Shown here: positions 43,269 through 52,545 of the stretch, piece by piece
Numbering within the stretch: position 1 is the first letter of the stretch
Layout: every line of letters starts with the position of its first letter
DNA from: CAZSDU01 sp964429135
Lineage (GTDB): Bacteria; Bacteroidota; Bacteroidia; Bacteroidales; FEN-979
NCBI GenBank assembly: GCA_964429135.1
Contig: CAYSAU010000008.1
Location: 1-64,000 of the forward strand
Reading direction: 5' to 3'
Length of the DNA: 64,000 nt
Translations under genes and position numbers: made by a program
The notes under the pieces: model-generated
What the model was told of the DNA's origin: nothing
The model's database searches: none
The model's input: the letters and a program-made list of their open reading frames with translations, nothing else

Positions 43269-45127
43269 ACTACTTCTTCAGCTTCAAGAATATCCGCTTC
43301 GATCTTAAGATTATCTATGATAAAATTCTGACGTTCGGGTGTATTCTTCCCCATATAAAAACTCAGGACTTCCTGGAGGTTGGAATCCTTGGTGAGAAGC
43401 ACAGGATCCAGGCGCATACTGGACCCGATAAAGTTTTTAAATTCATCTGGTGAAATTTCGCCCAAACCTTTGAACCTGGTGATCTCAGGACTTACGCCGA
43501 GTTTTTCAAGGGCGGAAATTTTTTCTTCAGGGGAGTAACAATACATGGTCTTTTGTTTATTCCGAACCCTGAACAATGGTGTCTGAAGGATAAATAAATG
43601 TCCACTGCGGACAAGATCAGGGTAAAACTGAAGAAAGAAGGTAAGCAGAAGCAAGCGGATATGCATACCGTCTACATCAGCATCGGTAGCCACAACAACA
43701 TAATTGTATCTAAGGTTTTCGAGGCCTTCTTCGATATTAAGGGCAGCCTGCAGCAAATTGAACTCTTCATTTTCATAAACCACCCGCTTGCTTAAGCCGT
43801 AACAATTCAGGGGTTTTCCTTTGAGACTGAACACTGCCTGGGTGTTTACGTCTCTTGCTTTTGTAATCGATCCGCTTGCAGAATCTCCCTCGGTAATGAA
43901 AATAGTAGATTCGTATTTCCGATCATCATGATTATTGTAATGAACCCGACAATCCCTTAATTTTTTGTTATGAAGGCTGACTTTTTTAACACTCTCTTTA
44001 GCGATCTTTTTGATGTTGGCCCATTCCTTACGCTCCTTCTCCGATTGCATGATCTTTCTCAGAAGGGCTTCTGCCGTTTCGGAATTCATGTGAAGATAAT
44101 TGTCAAGATGTTTCTTGACGATATCCATGATATAATTCCTGATGGTCGGACCCCCAGGTTCGGTATGCAATGAACCCAGTTTTGTTTTGGTTTGGGATTC
44201 AAAAACAGGATCCTGAACCTTGATGCTCAGGGCGGCAATCAGGGATGCCTTAATATCGTTGGCATCAAAGTCTTTCTTATAGAATTCTCTGATGGTTTTC
44301 ACCAGGGCTTCCCTGAATGCTGCCTGGTGGGTTCCACCCTGGGTGGTATGCTGACCATTCACGAAGGAATAATATTCTTCCCCGTACATTTCGCAATGGG
44401 TAAAGGCAAATTCAAAATCCCCATCATGAAGATGAATGATGGGATAAAGAACAGGCGTATCAATGTAACTGGTGAGCAAGTCCATTAATCCGTTCTGGGC
44501 ATGAAAACGTTCTCCGTTAAAAATGATAGAAAGTCCATTATTCAGGAAGGCGTTGTTCCAAAGCATTTTTTCAACATATTCCGGTATATAGTGGAACTTG
44601 CCAAAAACTTCTTCATCAGGAATAAAGGTAACAATGGTGCCTGTCCTTAACTCACATGATTTTTCAGGTTCATCACTCACTTTATCACCCCGCCGGAATT
44701 CCACGATTTTGGTTTTTCCCTCACGGACAGACTGAATTTTAAAGTATGCCGAAAGACCGTTCACGGCCTTGGCGCCAACCCCGTTCAGACCGACTGCTTT
44801 TTTGAAGACCTTGGAATCATATTTTGCGCCCGTATTGATTTTGGAAACACACTCCTCCAATTTCCCCAATGGGATTCCCCTTCCGTAATCACGAACGCAA
44901 ACCTGCTGATCTTTGATGGAGATTTCGATCGTTTTACCAAAACCCATTACAAATTCATCGATCGAATTGTCGATAATTTCCTTGATCAGTACATATATCC
45001 CATCATCGGGTGAAGATCCGTCACCCAGCTTACCAATATACATACCCGGTCTCAGGCGGATATGCTCCTTCCACTCCAGAGAACGAATACTATCTTCGTT
45101 ATAACTGTTTTCCTCTATCTGCATCAT
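43265..45127 (-). CDS. parE: DNA topoisomerase IV subunit B (ATPase)
   Basis: 620 residues from the ATG at 45127; a TTG start eight codons upstream is less likely. The GHKL ATPase begins LRPGMYIGKLGDGS and continues IIDNSIDEFVMG, VRDYGRGIPLGK and GLNGVGAKAVN. The TOPRIM region is IFITEGDSASGSITKARD and VATDADVDGMHIR. Length and the YVLIKEI..DNSIDEF start fit the Bacteroidota ParE-type subunit rather than GyrB, which usually carries an insertion. The partner parC is not in the window. Confidence 0.92.
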   Translation of the reverse strand: MMQIEENSYNEDSIRSLEWKEHIRLRPGMYIGKLGDGSSPDDGIYVLIKEIIDNSIDEFVMGFGKTIEISIKDQQVCVRDYGRGIPLGKLEECVSKINTGAKYDSKVFKKAVGLNGVGAKAVNGLSAYFKIQSVREGKTKIVEFRRGDKVSDEPEKSCELRTGTIVTFIPDEEVFGKFHYIPEYVEKMLWNNAFLNNGLSIIFNGERFHAQNGLMDLLTSYIDTPVLYPIIHLHDGDFEFAFTHCEMYGEEYYSFVNGQHTTQGGTHQAAFREALVKTIREFYKKDFDANDIKASLIAALSIKVQDPVFESQTKTKLGSLHTEPGGPTIRNYIMDIVKKHLDNYLHMNSETAEALLRKIMQSEKERKEWANIKKIAKESVKKVSLHNKKLRDCRVHYNNHDDRKYESTIFITEGDSASGSITKARDVNTQAVFSLKGKPLNCYGLSKRVVYENEEFNLLQAALNIEEGLENLRYNYVVVATDADVDGMHIRLLLLTFFLQFYPDLVRSGHLFILQTPLFRVRNKQKTMYCYSPEEKISALEKLGVSPEITRFKGLGEISPDEFKNFIGSSMRLDPVLLTKDSNLQEVLSFYMGKNTPERQNFIIDNLKIEADILEAEEVV

Positions 45128-45203
45128 TATGTTTCTCCATTCGGGCGGCAAATATAAAAGAAAGCTTATTCAGCTTTGTTGTAATGAATGGAAAGTTTTA
45201 AGT

Positions 45204-46490
45204 TTATTTATTCACAACTTTTTTCAGTTCACCGATGAGTAAAAGAACCTCGGGTTTTCGGATCAGAAAATCCCTGGCTTTCAGGCAGGACACTCTGGAG
45301 AAAACAATAAACTGGTACAAGGTTGCGGCGGTATAAGAAAGGCTGGCGGTAATCCCTGCCCCGATGATACCCCATCCGGGAATGAGTAACAAACCTGAAA
45401 CAAGGGTGAAAATCAGTCCGATAGCCGAAGAAATGGTATTGTGATAGGGGCGGTTGACACCGGAGAAGAATTGACTGAATACCATGGAAACACTAAGGGT
45501 AATGATTCCGACTCCAAGGGAGGCAATAACCGGGCGAATCTGACGGAATTCCTCTCCGAAAATCAACTGGAATAAAAAACCGGGAATAAGGATCAGCAAT
45601 ATCATCACCAGCAATGTAAGCAACCAGGTGATCTTAGCCAGGCTTAAAGTAACCCGCTTGGCATATTCCGGATCCATTTCATTGGAAATCCGCGCATACT
45701 GAACCATCCCAATGCTTCTTGGAATCAGCCAGACCCCTTCAGAAATCTGCACTCCTACCGAGAACACTCCCAAAGCTGCACGACCCGAAAAGAAATCGAT
45801 GATATAATAACTTAACCGGTAATTCAACTGTTGGAAAATATTAGCAAACTGTATGTATGAGCCAAACTTTAAAATTTCCTTTAACAGTGGTTTCATCCCT
45901 TTCAGCGGAATGATTTTCAATGCCGGCAGTATCTGTTTCAGGCTGATCGCGAAAACTAAAACATAGGACGAAAAAATGGCCCAAAACCAGGCCATTACAT
46001 CCTGGATGTGAAAAAGAAAAATAAAACAACAAAGCAAACCAAGTAAAAGAAGGATCTGAATCAGACTGATGACATTATACACCCTGACCTTTTCCAGTCC
46101 TAGGATCAGCATGAAATTCATAGAAGTCAAAGAAACCATCAGAGCCAAAGCCATTACTTCAGGTAAATATCCTGAAGGGATGATTTCCAGCCGGGGTGAA
46201 AATGAGCCAATCAAAAATAACAGCAAACTGATCAGGATGGTCATCGGGAATATCCAGGCCAGGGATGGAATAAAAAGCCTGAATACTCCGACCCTGGGCG
46301 TCATATAAATCAAAGCCCCGCCTCCGACAAAATTATTAAAGAGTTGAATGATGGTGACTGAAAGCATGATCAGACCGATGGTGCCAAGGTTTTCGGCGCC
46401 AAGCTGACGGGCGTTAATGATCACAATCACCAGGGTTAGGGCAGCAGTGAAAAGACGGGTGAGAATAGTGCTAAAAATATTTTTAAACAT
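45204..46490 (-). CDS. Polysaccharide/oligosaccharide flippase (Wzx/MATE-like)
   Basis: 428 residues with about 12 TM helices and the N-terminal pattern LTRLFTAALTLVIVIINARQLG of the RfbX/Wzx family. It moves lipid-linked sugar units across the inner membrane. Its start overlaps the end of the formyltransferase-like gene by eight bases; with the GT4 gene it forms a small surface-glycan cluster. Confidence 0.9.
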   Translation of the reverse strand: MFKNIFSTILTRLFTAALTLVIVIINARQLGAENLGTIGLIMLSVTIIQLFNNFVGGGALIYMTPRVGVFRLFIPSLAWIFPMTILISLLLFLIGSFSPRLEIIPSGYLPEVMALALMVSLTSMNFMLILGLEKVRVYNVISLIQILLLLGLLCCFIFLFHIQDVMAWFWAIFSSYVLVFAISLKQILPALKIIPLKGMKPLLKEILKFGSYIQFANIFQQLNYRLSYYIIDFFSGRAALGVFSVGVQISEGVWLIPRSIGMVQYARISNEMDPEYAKRVTLSLAKITWLLTLLVMILLILIPGFLFQLIFGEEFRQIRPVIASLGVGIITLSVSMVFSQFFSGVNRPYHNTISSAIGLIFTLVSGLLLIPGWGIIGAGITASLSYTAATLYQFIVFSRVSCLKARDFLIRKPEVLLLIGELKKVVNK

Positions 46491-48192
46491 CCTTTTTCCT
46501 GGGTCTCGCTAATTTTCTCCTGAGCTGATTCAAAAAATGATAATAATTGAAACGATAGCATTTCCCATCAATCAGGGTATATTCACCTGCTTTTGAAAGG
46601 GTATGCAAGCCTTTGGGAAATGGGCTTCCTTTTATTGCTTCCACAACACCGCTGACTGTTTCTTCAAATTCTTCAGGTGTTAGTTTCAGCACTTTGTTGA
46701 TGGACACTCTTCCCCCATAGGTCTTTGAGCAATCCTGGGCAGGACGGTACAGCACACCGTCATAAACAAAAGGTGTTCCGGCAGGGCGGGAAGAACGAAT
46801 ATCCATCTTGACCGGATTCAACAGATGCGGTCGGTAATCGCCCAGTAACTGATCCGAATAATAGATATAAAGATGTGTGGCAGAATAAGGTCTGGTAGTA
46901 AAGAAAAGCCACCAGTAATTCCCGTATTTGAAGAGTGTAGGATCCACTGCATTGACATGTTCAACCAAGATACGTTCCTCCACAAAAGCCTCTTCAGAAA
47001 AATTACGCCTGTAAAGGCTGATATTTCCATCTCTGTAGGATTCGGGAATACAATAAATGGCCTTATTCTCTACCACGATAAAAGGATAGGATAAATGCTT
47101 ACTGTTTTCTATGGTGCTGATGGGCACCGAAAAGCTTTTTCTCGGAGGATCATAGATTACTTCCGATATACTGGCTTTCTGCTTGCGGTAACTGTAATCC
47201 TCAAGCAGAATGTGCAACTTTCCAAAAGTTACAAATCCTGAGGGGTCAGCCAGGTATTTTCCCCTTCCGAATGTTCTTAACCAGGTTATATCTGAGGGAT
47301 TCAATTTCTTCATTCCCAGGGCGATGGGTTCCATGCCGGAGGTTATCAATCCAACATTCCATATTTCGGCGGAAAATAATTCATGATAATAGAAACTGAT
47401 TTTATTCTTCAGCAACTTGAGTAAAAATAAAAACATCCTGGCGTTGTCCGGAATTTTATAGATGGGACCTGGACTTAAGGTAGGCACTGGTTTTATCTTG
47501 CCGGTATGAAGGAGCTCACCGGCTAGCTGAGCAGGCCAAGTGGAAGTAACAGAAAGTAACTGGTCAAGATTACCCGAATAAGAATGAAAGCATGTCTTCA
47601 GGTATCCCTTTTTAAGGATGATCCCGTGATCAAGGGTTTCCGTCAGTTGTTGAAGCATTGCCCCGTTGACCGGATCACCGGAATAAATTTCCCAGAAACC
47701 GGCCGGTCCACCCCGGTAACGGCTTTCATCACCATGATGAAATGACCAAATGCCAAACCTGGCAGAAGATAAAATTTCTCCATGGATAATGTTAAATCCG
47801 AATCGGAGAATAAAATCAAGGTTTTTTGAACGGATATACGCCACATCCCAGGATTGAAAATATTCTGCATGACCCTTTTTCACAACCTCACAGGTAATCG
47901 AATCCACCTCGGCTATATCAACATTCAGCTTCACCATACGCCGGGAAGCTGGTCTGAATATAAAACGATGGCAACAATGAAAAAGACACTGGGAAGATAG
48001 ATGTTTCCCTATTTTTTGCGGGAAAGTATTTTTTTTTGATTTTCTTCCATCGTGTATGAGTAAGGATAACTGATGTCCATCGGTTAAAAGTTCCCTGATG
48101 GCTTCCGCCTGCCAGTATTGAAAGGATGTACCGGAACACATGACGCCGAAGCGTAAGAAAGAATTTGTTTCTGGATTTGCGTTATGATCCAT
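46483..48192 (-). CDS. Formyltransferase-like domain fused to GINT1-like propeller domain
   Basis: 569 residues. The N-terminal 200 residues resemble the methionyl-tRNA/sugar formyltransferase fold: the folate-site-type segment SFHHGDESRYRGGPAGFWEI, then NGAMLQQLTETLDHGIILKKG. Residues 300-560 are rich in short beta blades (YLADPSGFVTFGKLHILLEDY, SYPFIVVENKAIYCIPES, AVDPTLFKYGNYWWLFFT) like the five-bladed propeller of glucosamine inositolphosphorylceramide transferase-like proteins. In this glycan cluster it may modify an amino sugar or transfer a lipid-linked sugar; both activities are inferred. Confidence 0.7.
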   Translation of the reverse strand: MDHNANPETNSFLRFGVMCSGTSFQYWQAEAIRELLTDGHQLSLLIHDGRKSKKNTFPQKIGKHLSSQCLFHCCHRFIFRPASRRMVKLNVDIAEVDSITCEVVKKGHAEYFQSWDVAYIRSKNLDFILRFGFNIIHGEILSSARFGIWSFHHGDESRYRGGPAGFWEIYSGDPVNGAMLQQLTETLDHGIILKKGYLKTCFHSYSGNLDQLLSVTSTWPAQLAGELLHTGKIKPVPTLSPGPIYKIPDNARMFLFLLKLLKNKISFYYHELFSAEIWNVGLITSGMEPIALGMKKLNPSDITWLRTFGRGKYLADPSGFVTFGKLHILLEDYSYRKQKASISEVIYDPPRKSFSVPISTIENSKHLSYPFIVVENKAIYCIPESYRDGNISLYRRNFSEEAFVEERILVEHVNAVDPTLFKYGNYWWLFFTTRPYSATHLYIYYSDQLLGDYRPHLLNPVKMDIRSSRPAGTPFVYDGVLYRPAQDCSKTYGGRVSINKVLKLTPEEFEETVSGVVEAIKGSPFPKGLHTLSKAGEYTLIDGKCYRFNYYHFLNQLRRKLARPRKKDV

Positions 48193-48215
48193 TCAACAAA
48201 GTTAATGATATATGG

Positions 48216-49385
48216 TTAGTGTAAAATCTCATTATAAATTCCTTGCAACAATTTCCCGACAGTCAAAGGAGAAAATCTCTCTGCTATCCCATCCCGGATA
48301 TGCTGACGATTGTATTTTCTACATTCATTCAGCATTTGATGAAGGCATGGCGTAAGATCTTCCACCTTTGATGAAGCGGCTATCATCCCATTGCCTTCAT
48401 GAATAATTTCCGGGACTATCCCGACCGGTGTAGCCAGTACCGGGGTTCCACAGGATAAACTTTCCACCACGACCGAACCAAAGGTTTCAAAATGACTTGA
48501 AAGCACCAGAAAATCAGCCCTGTTAATCAGCTCTACCAAAGGTTCTCCTGTAACCAATCCGGTAAAGCGTACGTAATGTTCAGAAAGTCTTAAAAATGAT
48601 GCGTACTCCTGCATCTCCTGAAGGTCAGGCCCTTCTCCCACCAACAGGCATTCAAAATCCTGACGTTCCAGCCAAAGGGATTTCACAGCCTTTAAAAATC
48701 CAGAAATATTTTTAGATCTGTCCTCAAAACAGGAAATATGAATCATTCTCTTTTTCACGGAATCATGTTCCATGGAAATCAAATGAAATACTTGCGGATC
48801 AATGATATTGGGAACAATATGGTAATGTCCGTTTTTCAATCCCTGGGACCACATTGCCTGCTTCAGCTTTTCGGAAACCACAAGTACAGCAGCAGCATTT
48901 TTTACGGTAATCCGTGTCAGTAGCTTTTTCAGCATGCCCCTGAACTTCAAATTTTCCGGAAAATACCTGGACCAATGCTCAGAAATCAGGAAGGGTATCT
49001 GTTTTTTTTTGGCGATTCGCATGGCCATCCATCCCATCCGTGTCAATACATGGGCATGGATGAGATCGGGCTGAAATCCACTGATGCTCTTTAAACTCCT
49101 GAATAAGACCTTGTAAAACCTGTAAAAATCAAATATTTTTCTAAGCAACTTCGACTTCGACAATGAAGACTGATAATATACCCTAAGTACTCTGACTTTA
49201 TTTTCCTCTGCAAATTCAGCTTCAATTTTATTCGGACAATCCTTTTCTGCCTGAACATAAAGGACAGCGACATCACAAAAAGAAGTCAGGGATTCCGCCT
49301 GACGCTGAATAAACAAACCGGGCATGGGATCCTGACGGTGAGGATACCAGCGGGGAAGGAACAAGACGCGAATGTTGTTATCCAA
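48216..49385 (-). CDS. Glycosyltransferase family 4
   Basis: 389 residues; the frame opens with TTG (DNNIRVLFLPRWYP) and I see no better ATG before the conserved start. GT-B fold with the N-terminal PMPGLFIQRQA segment and the C-terminal sugar-nucleotide region FSCFEDRSKNI-type, VGEGPD, LSSHFETFGSVVVESLSCGTPVLATPVGIVPEII (E-x7-E motif). Transfers a sugar to a growing glycan. First gene of the flippase cluster; donor and acceptor unknown. Confidence 0.93.
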   Translation of the reverse strand: MDNNIRVLFLPRWYPHRQDPMPGLFIQRQAESLTSFCDVAVLYVQAEKDCPNKIEAEFAEENKVRVLRVYYQSSLSKSKLLRKIFDFYRFYKVLFRSLKSISGFQPDLIHAHVLTRMGWMAMRIAKKKQIPFLISEHWSRYFPENLKFRGMLKKLLTRITVKNAAAVLVVSEKLKQAMWSQGLKNGHYHIVPNIIDPQVFHLISMEHDSVKKRMIHISCFEDRSKNISGFLKAVKSLWLERQDFECLLVGEGPDLQEMQEYASFLRLSEHYVRFTGLVTGEPLVELINRADFLVLSSHFETFGSVVVESLSCGTPVLATPVGIVPEIIHEGNGMIAASSKVEDLTPCLHQMLNECRKYNRQHIRDGIAERFSPLTVGKLLQGIYNEILH

Positions 49386-49415
49386 GACCTTTATAATATA
49401 GGAGAAAATCCAAAA

Positions 49416-49940
49416 TTAAACATTTGCATGAAATAATTGATCGATTGCATTCATCGCGTTATTCATCCTGTGAATACCCGTTCCGGATATGATACGATAA
49501 GGTTTCGCGGTGCTTTCCAGTTCATGGACAAACAAATCAAATAAAAACTGCCTACGGTCAGGACATTCCCGCAAAGGATCGTATTCCCAAGGAAGGTCAA
49601 TGTCGCATAAGAGATAAAGATCATAAGGATTTTCTCTCACAGCCCTGAGTATCCATGGATGACAATGCTGAAATTTCACTTCGCTCCAAATTTTTGTTAC
49701 GATGGGTTCCGTATCACAGAAAAGCATCTTATTCGCTTTCTTCATTCCTGACTGTTCATTTTTCATTTGTCCTTTCGCGATGGCCAGGATATCAGATTCC
49801 TGGTAGGAATGACCAAGGTTTTCAAGATATTCTCTGGCATATTCCGGGACCCAAAGGGTTTGATAACAGTTTGCAAGTTGAGCTGCAAGCATTGATTTCC
49901 CGGTGGATTCCGGACCGGTAATGGCAATTTTATAAATCAT
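49416..49940 (-). CDS. NadR-type ribosylnicotinamide kinase
   Basis: 174 residues: only the kinase domain of NadR. P-loop GPESTGKS at 9-16, WVPEYAREYLE and LFCDTEPIVTKIW match the family, and LCDIDLPWEYDPLRECPDRR is the typical substrate-binding segment. The HTH and NMN adenylyltransferase parts of full-length NadR are absent. Overlaps pnuC by four bases, so phosphorylation of imported nicotinamide riboside is the likely job. Confidence 0.9.
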   Translation of the reverse strand: MIYKIAITGPESTGKSMLAAQLANCYQTLWVPEYAREYLENLGHSYQESDILAIAKGQMKNEQSGMKKANKMLFCDTEPIVTKIWSEVKFQHCHPWILRAVRENPYDLYLLCDIDLPWEYDPLRECPDRRQFLFDLFVHELESTAKPYRIISGTGIHRMNNAMNAIDQLFHANV

Positions 49941-50533
49941 TTCATCAGTTTAATCCGCCATTCCAGGAATCCAAGGCTGGCGATGATGGTAAATACGAAA
50001 TATTGAAGACCCGTAAAATAAAGCCTTTCATAAATGCATAATCCAATCATGACCGTATCAGCGGTTATCCATAGAATCCAGTTTTCGATTTTTTTCTGCG
50101 ACAGCAACCATTGGGCCACAATATAGAAAGCCGTTGTAAAAGCATCCCAGGAGGGAACATTGCTTTGCGTGTAACGGGTTAAAATCCAGCGGATGAAAAA
50201 GAAAAAAACCACAAGGGCTAAACCATTAAGCAGAAGCTCTGTCCTGGAACATTGGGAAATCCTGATCGTTTTATCTCCGCTGACTTTTCTCGACCAATTA
50301 TACCAACCATACACGCTCATGATAAAAAAAAAGGCATTGATTCCAGCATTGGCAAACAAGCGGGTTTGAAAAAAGATATAAACATAGATCAGCACATTGA
50401 CAATGCCAAAGGGAAAAGCAAGTGTGTTTTCCTTTTTCATGAACCATACGCTGATCAGTCCGCAAAACACGGCGAACAACTCAATGGGTGAAGTTTGAAC
50501 ATAAGCAAACTGGAAAGGGGCAGTCAGATCCAT
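49937..50533 (-). CDS. pnuC: Nicotinamide riboside transporter PnuC
   Basis: 198 residues with seven to eight TM helices. PnuC hallmarks are FCGLISVWFMKKENTLAFPFGIVNVLIY at the start, YGWYNWSR and the WLLSQKKIENWILWI segment with WxxW-type residues. Imports nicotinamide riboside by facilitated diffusion, trapped by the kinase encoded next. Related PnuT imports thiamine, but the NadR-type neighbour argues for nicotinamide riboside. Confidence 0.93.
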   Translation of the reverse strand: MDLTAPFQFAYVQTSPIELFAVFCGLISVWFMKKENTLAFPFGIVNVLIYVYIFFQTRLFANAGINAFFFIMSVYGWYNWSRKVSGDKTIRISQCSRTELLLNGLALVVFFFFIRWILTRYTQSNVPSWDAFTTAFYIVAQWLLSQKKIENWILWITADTVMIGLCIYERLYFTGLQYFVFTIIASLGFLEWRIKLMK

Positions 50534-50538
50534 GCCTG

Positions 50539-50591
50539 CAAAGTTAACTTTTCTGTAGTTGATGTCAGTTCACGGAAATACATTACTTTTG
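50539..50591. promoter_or_regulatory. Divergent -7 boxes between pnuC and the antiporter gene
   Basis: Minus strand: TAACTTTG (50546-50539) ends five bases before the pnuC ATG. Plus strand: TACTTTTG (50584-50591) with TTG at 50559-50561, 22 bases upstream, and the antiporter ATG 23 bases downstream. The pnuC message would be close to leaderless. Confidence 0.5.
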
Positions 50592-50614
50592 AATCCGCTT
50601 AATTAATTCCCCCC

Positions 50615-51844
50615 ATGTTTCATGTGGCACACACACAGCTCCCTTTTATCGTCAGTTTGCTGATACTGTTATTGACTGCCAAAGTGATGGGTGAAATGCT
50701 GGAACGTTTCGGCCAACCTGCTATGATTGGGGAAGTACTTGCGGGGGTCATCCTGGGTCCCTCTCTGTTCAATATCATTCCAGGTGTAGGAGATCTGAAA
50801 GTCATTGCAGAACTGGGTGTTTTTATGCTTATTGTCTTGGCCGGAATGGAGATTGAAGTGGAAGAAATCCGCAACTCTATCCGGGGAAGACATATCTGGA
50901 TCGCTTTGCTTGGTTTTATTATCCCTTTTGTCAGCGGATTTTTCATCGGATTGGGATTTCATTTCACCTATACTTTTTCCATGTTTCTCGGGCTGTGTAT
51001 CGCTATCACGGCCCTGCCTGTCAGTATCAGGATCCTGATAGATATCGGCCGGCTCAATACGGATATCGGTCAACGCATTTTATCTGCTGCAATTTTCAAT
51101 GATATTGTCTCTCTGCTGATCCTGGGTATTATCCTTGATTTCAATCACACCACCCACAACCTGGGTGATCTTACCTTATCCATTCTGCTGACCATTTTAA
51201 AATTCCTATTATTCATCAGCATTTTAATTCTGGCTTATTATTTGTTTCGGCTTGCAAAATCGAAAGTCAATGTCATCAGGCCGGAAATGAATAAATTTAT
51301 GCATTTTCTCAGGGGGAAGGAATCGTTATTTGCCCTTGTTATTTTATTTGTCCTGATATTCTCGAGCATTGCGGAACTACTGGGACTATATTTCATTGTG
51401 GGGGCATTTTTCGGCGCTATTTTATTGCCAAGAAGCATGTTTTCCGGAAGTGATTTTGAACAGGCGAAACGTTCTGCATCCGGGATCACTATGGGGTTTT
51501 TATCTCCCATTTTCTTTGCCACGATGGGCATTTCGTTCAGCCTGCATGCACTGAATGATTTATTTTTGCTCACCGTTGTACTCATGGCATCATTTATTAG
51601 CAAGATTTTCGGAGGATATTTGGGGGGGAAGATGGCAGGATTCAACAATGCAAAAGCCATTACGATAGGACTTGGACTGAACGCCAGAGGGATTATGGAA
51701 CTGGTCATTGCTAATATAGCCCTTCAAAAAGGCTTTATTGATATTTCCATCTTTTCCGTTCTTGTGCTGATGGCATTGCTGACCACGATCATCACCCCTG
51801 TCATGTTAAAAAATGCTTTTCACTGGATTGAAAAAAATAGATGA
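50615..51844 (+). CDS. Cation/proton antiporter (CPA2, KefB-like)
   Basis: 409 residues, about 12 TM helices (ERFGQPAMIGEVLAGVILGPS is the family signature). Typical transmembrane features include SAAIFNDIVSLLILGI and FFATMGISFSLHAL. Exchanges Na+ or K+ for protons. No C-terminal NAD-binding (TrkA-N) domain, so it is the short type. Same strand as DedA and Kup, suggesting an ion-homeostasis group. Confidence 0.92.
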   Translation: MFHVAHTQLPFIVSLLILLLTAKVMGEMLERFGQPAMIGEVLAGVILGPSLFNIIPGVGDLKVIAELGVFMLIVLAGMEIEVEEIRNSIRGRHIWIALLGFIIPFVSGFFIGLGFHFTYTFSMFLGLCIAITALPVSIRILIDIGRLNTDIGQRILSAAIFNDIVSLLILGIILDFNHTTHNLGDLTLSILLTILKFLLFISILILAYYLFRLAKSKVNVIRPEMNKFMHFLRGKESLFALVILFVLIFSSIAELLGLYFIVGAFFGAILLPRSMFSGSDFEQAKRSASGITMGFLSPIFFATMGISFSLHALNDLFLLTVVLMASFISKIFGGYLGGKMAGFNNAKAITIGLGLNARGIMELVIANIALQKGFIDISIFSVLVLMALLTTIITPVMLKNAFHWIEKNR

Positions 51845-51867
51845 CTTGAACCAATTTTTATGCTGTT

Positions 51868-52545
51868 ATGGAAATAATCTCTTATCTTATTGATTTTATC
51901 CTTCATATTGACAAACACCTGTTCGAAATTGTCAGCAACTATCAGGTTTGGACCTACCTTATTTTATTTACCATTATCTTTATGGAAACCGGTCTTGTAG
52001 TGACTCCTTTCTTACCCGGGGATTCCCTGTTGTTTGCTGCAGGAACCATTGCTGCCATGGATGGAAATCCCATCAGCATTATTCCGTTGATATTACTTAT
52101 GATCCTGGCCGCTTTTTCGGGCGACAATACCAATTACTTTATCGGCAGGCTGATCGGGAAAAAAGTATATGAAAAAAATTACCGCCTAATCAAACGGGAT
52201 TATCTCGATAAAACGCATTCTTTTTATGAAAAGCATGGAGGAAAGACCCTGATCCTTGCCCGTTTCATGCCCATCATCCGGACTTTTGCCCCCTTTGTCG
52301 CAGGGGTAGGTACCATGTATTATGTAAGATTCCTCAGCTTCAGTATTGCCGGTAATATTATCTGGGTAGTATTCTTTTGTCTGACTGGTTATTATTTCGG
52401 AAATCTGGAAATTGTCAAAAATAATTTCACTATTGCCATCCTGGGGATTATCTTTGTATCTCTTTTGCCTATGATTATCACCATTATCAGACAGTGGGCC
52501 GGAAAAATGAAAAACAAGCAAACAGATGACCACATCGGGGAATAA
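51868..52545 (+). CDS. DedA-family membrane protein
   Basis: 225 residues. The DedA/SNARE-associated pattern is visible: YLILFTIIFMETGLVVTPFLPGDSLLF, then GDNTNYFIGRLIGKKVYEK, KHGGKTLILARFMPIIRTFAPFVAGVGTM and FLSFSIAGNIIWV. These proteins are implicated in undecaprenyl-phosphate recycling and pH tolerance. Its end overlaps the start of the Kup gene by 20 bases. Confidence 0.94.
   Translation: MEIISYLIDFILHIDKHLFEIVSNYQVWTYLILFTIIFMETGLVVTPFLPGDSLLFAAGTIAAMDGNPISIIPLILLMILAAFSGDNTNYFIGRLIGKKVYEKNYRLIKRDYLDKTHSFYEKHGGKTLILARFMPIIRTFAPFVAGVGTMYYVRFLSFSIAGNIIWVVFFCLTGYYFGNLEIVKNNFTIAILGIIFVSLLPMIITIIRQWAGKMKNKQTDDHIGE

Noticed and set aside
50534..50614. TPP riboswitch ahead of pnuC
   Set aside because: Only about 80 bases lie between the starts and no TPP core motif is visible; the NadR-type neighbour points to nicotinamide riboside rather than thiamine.
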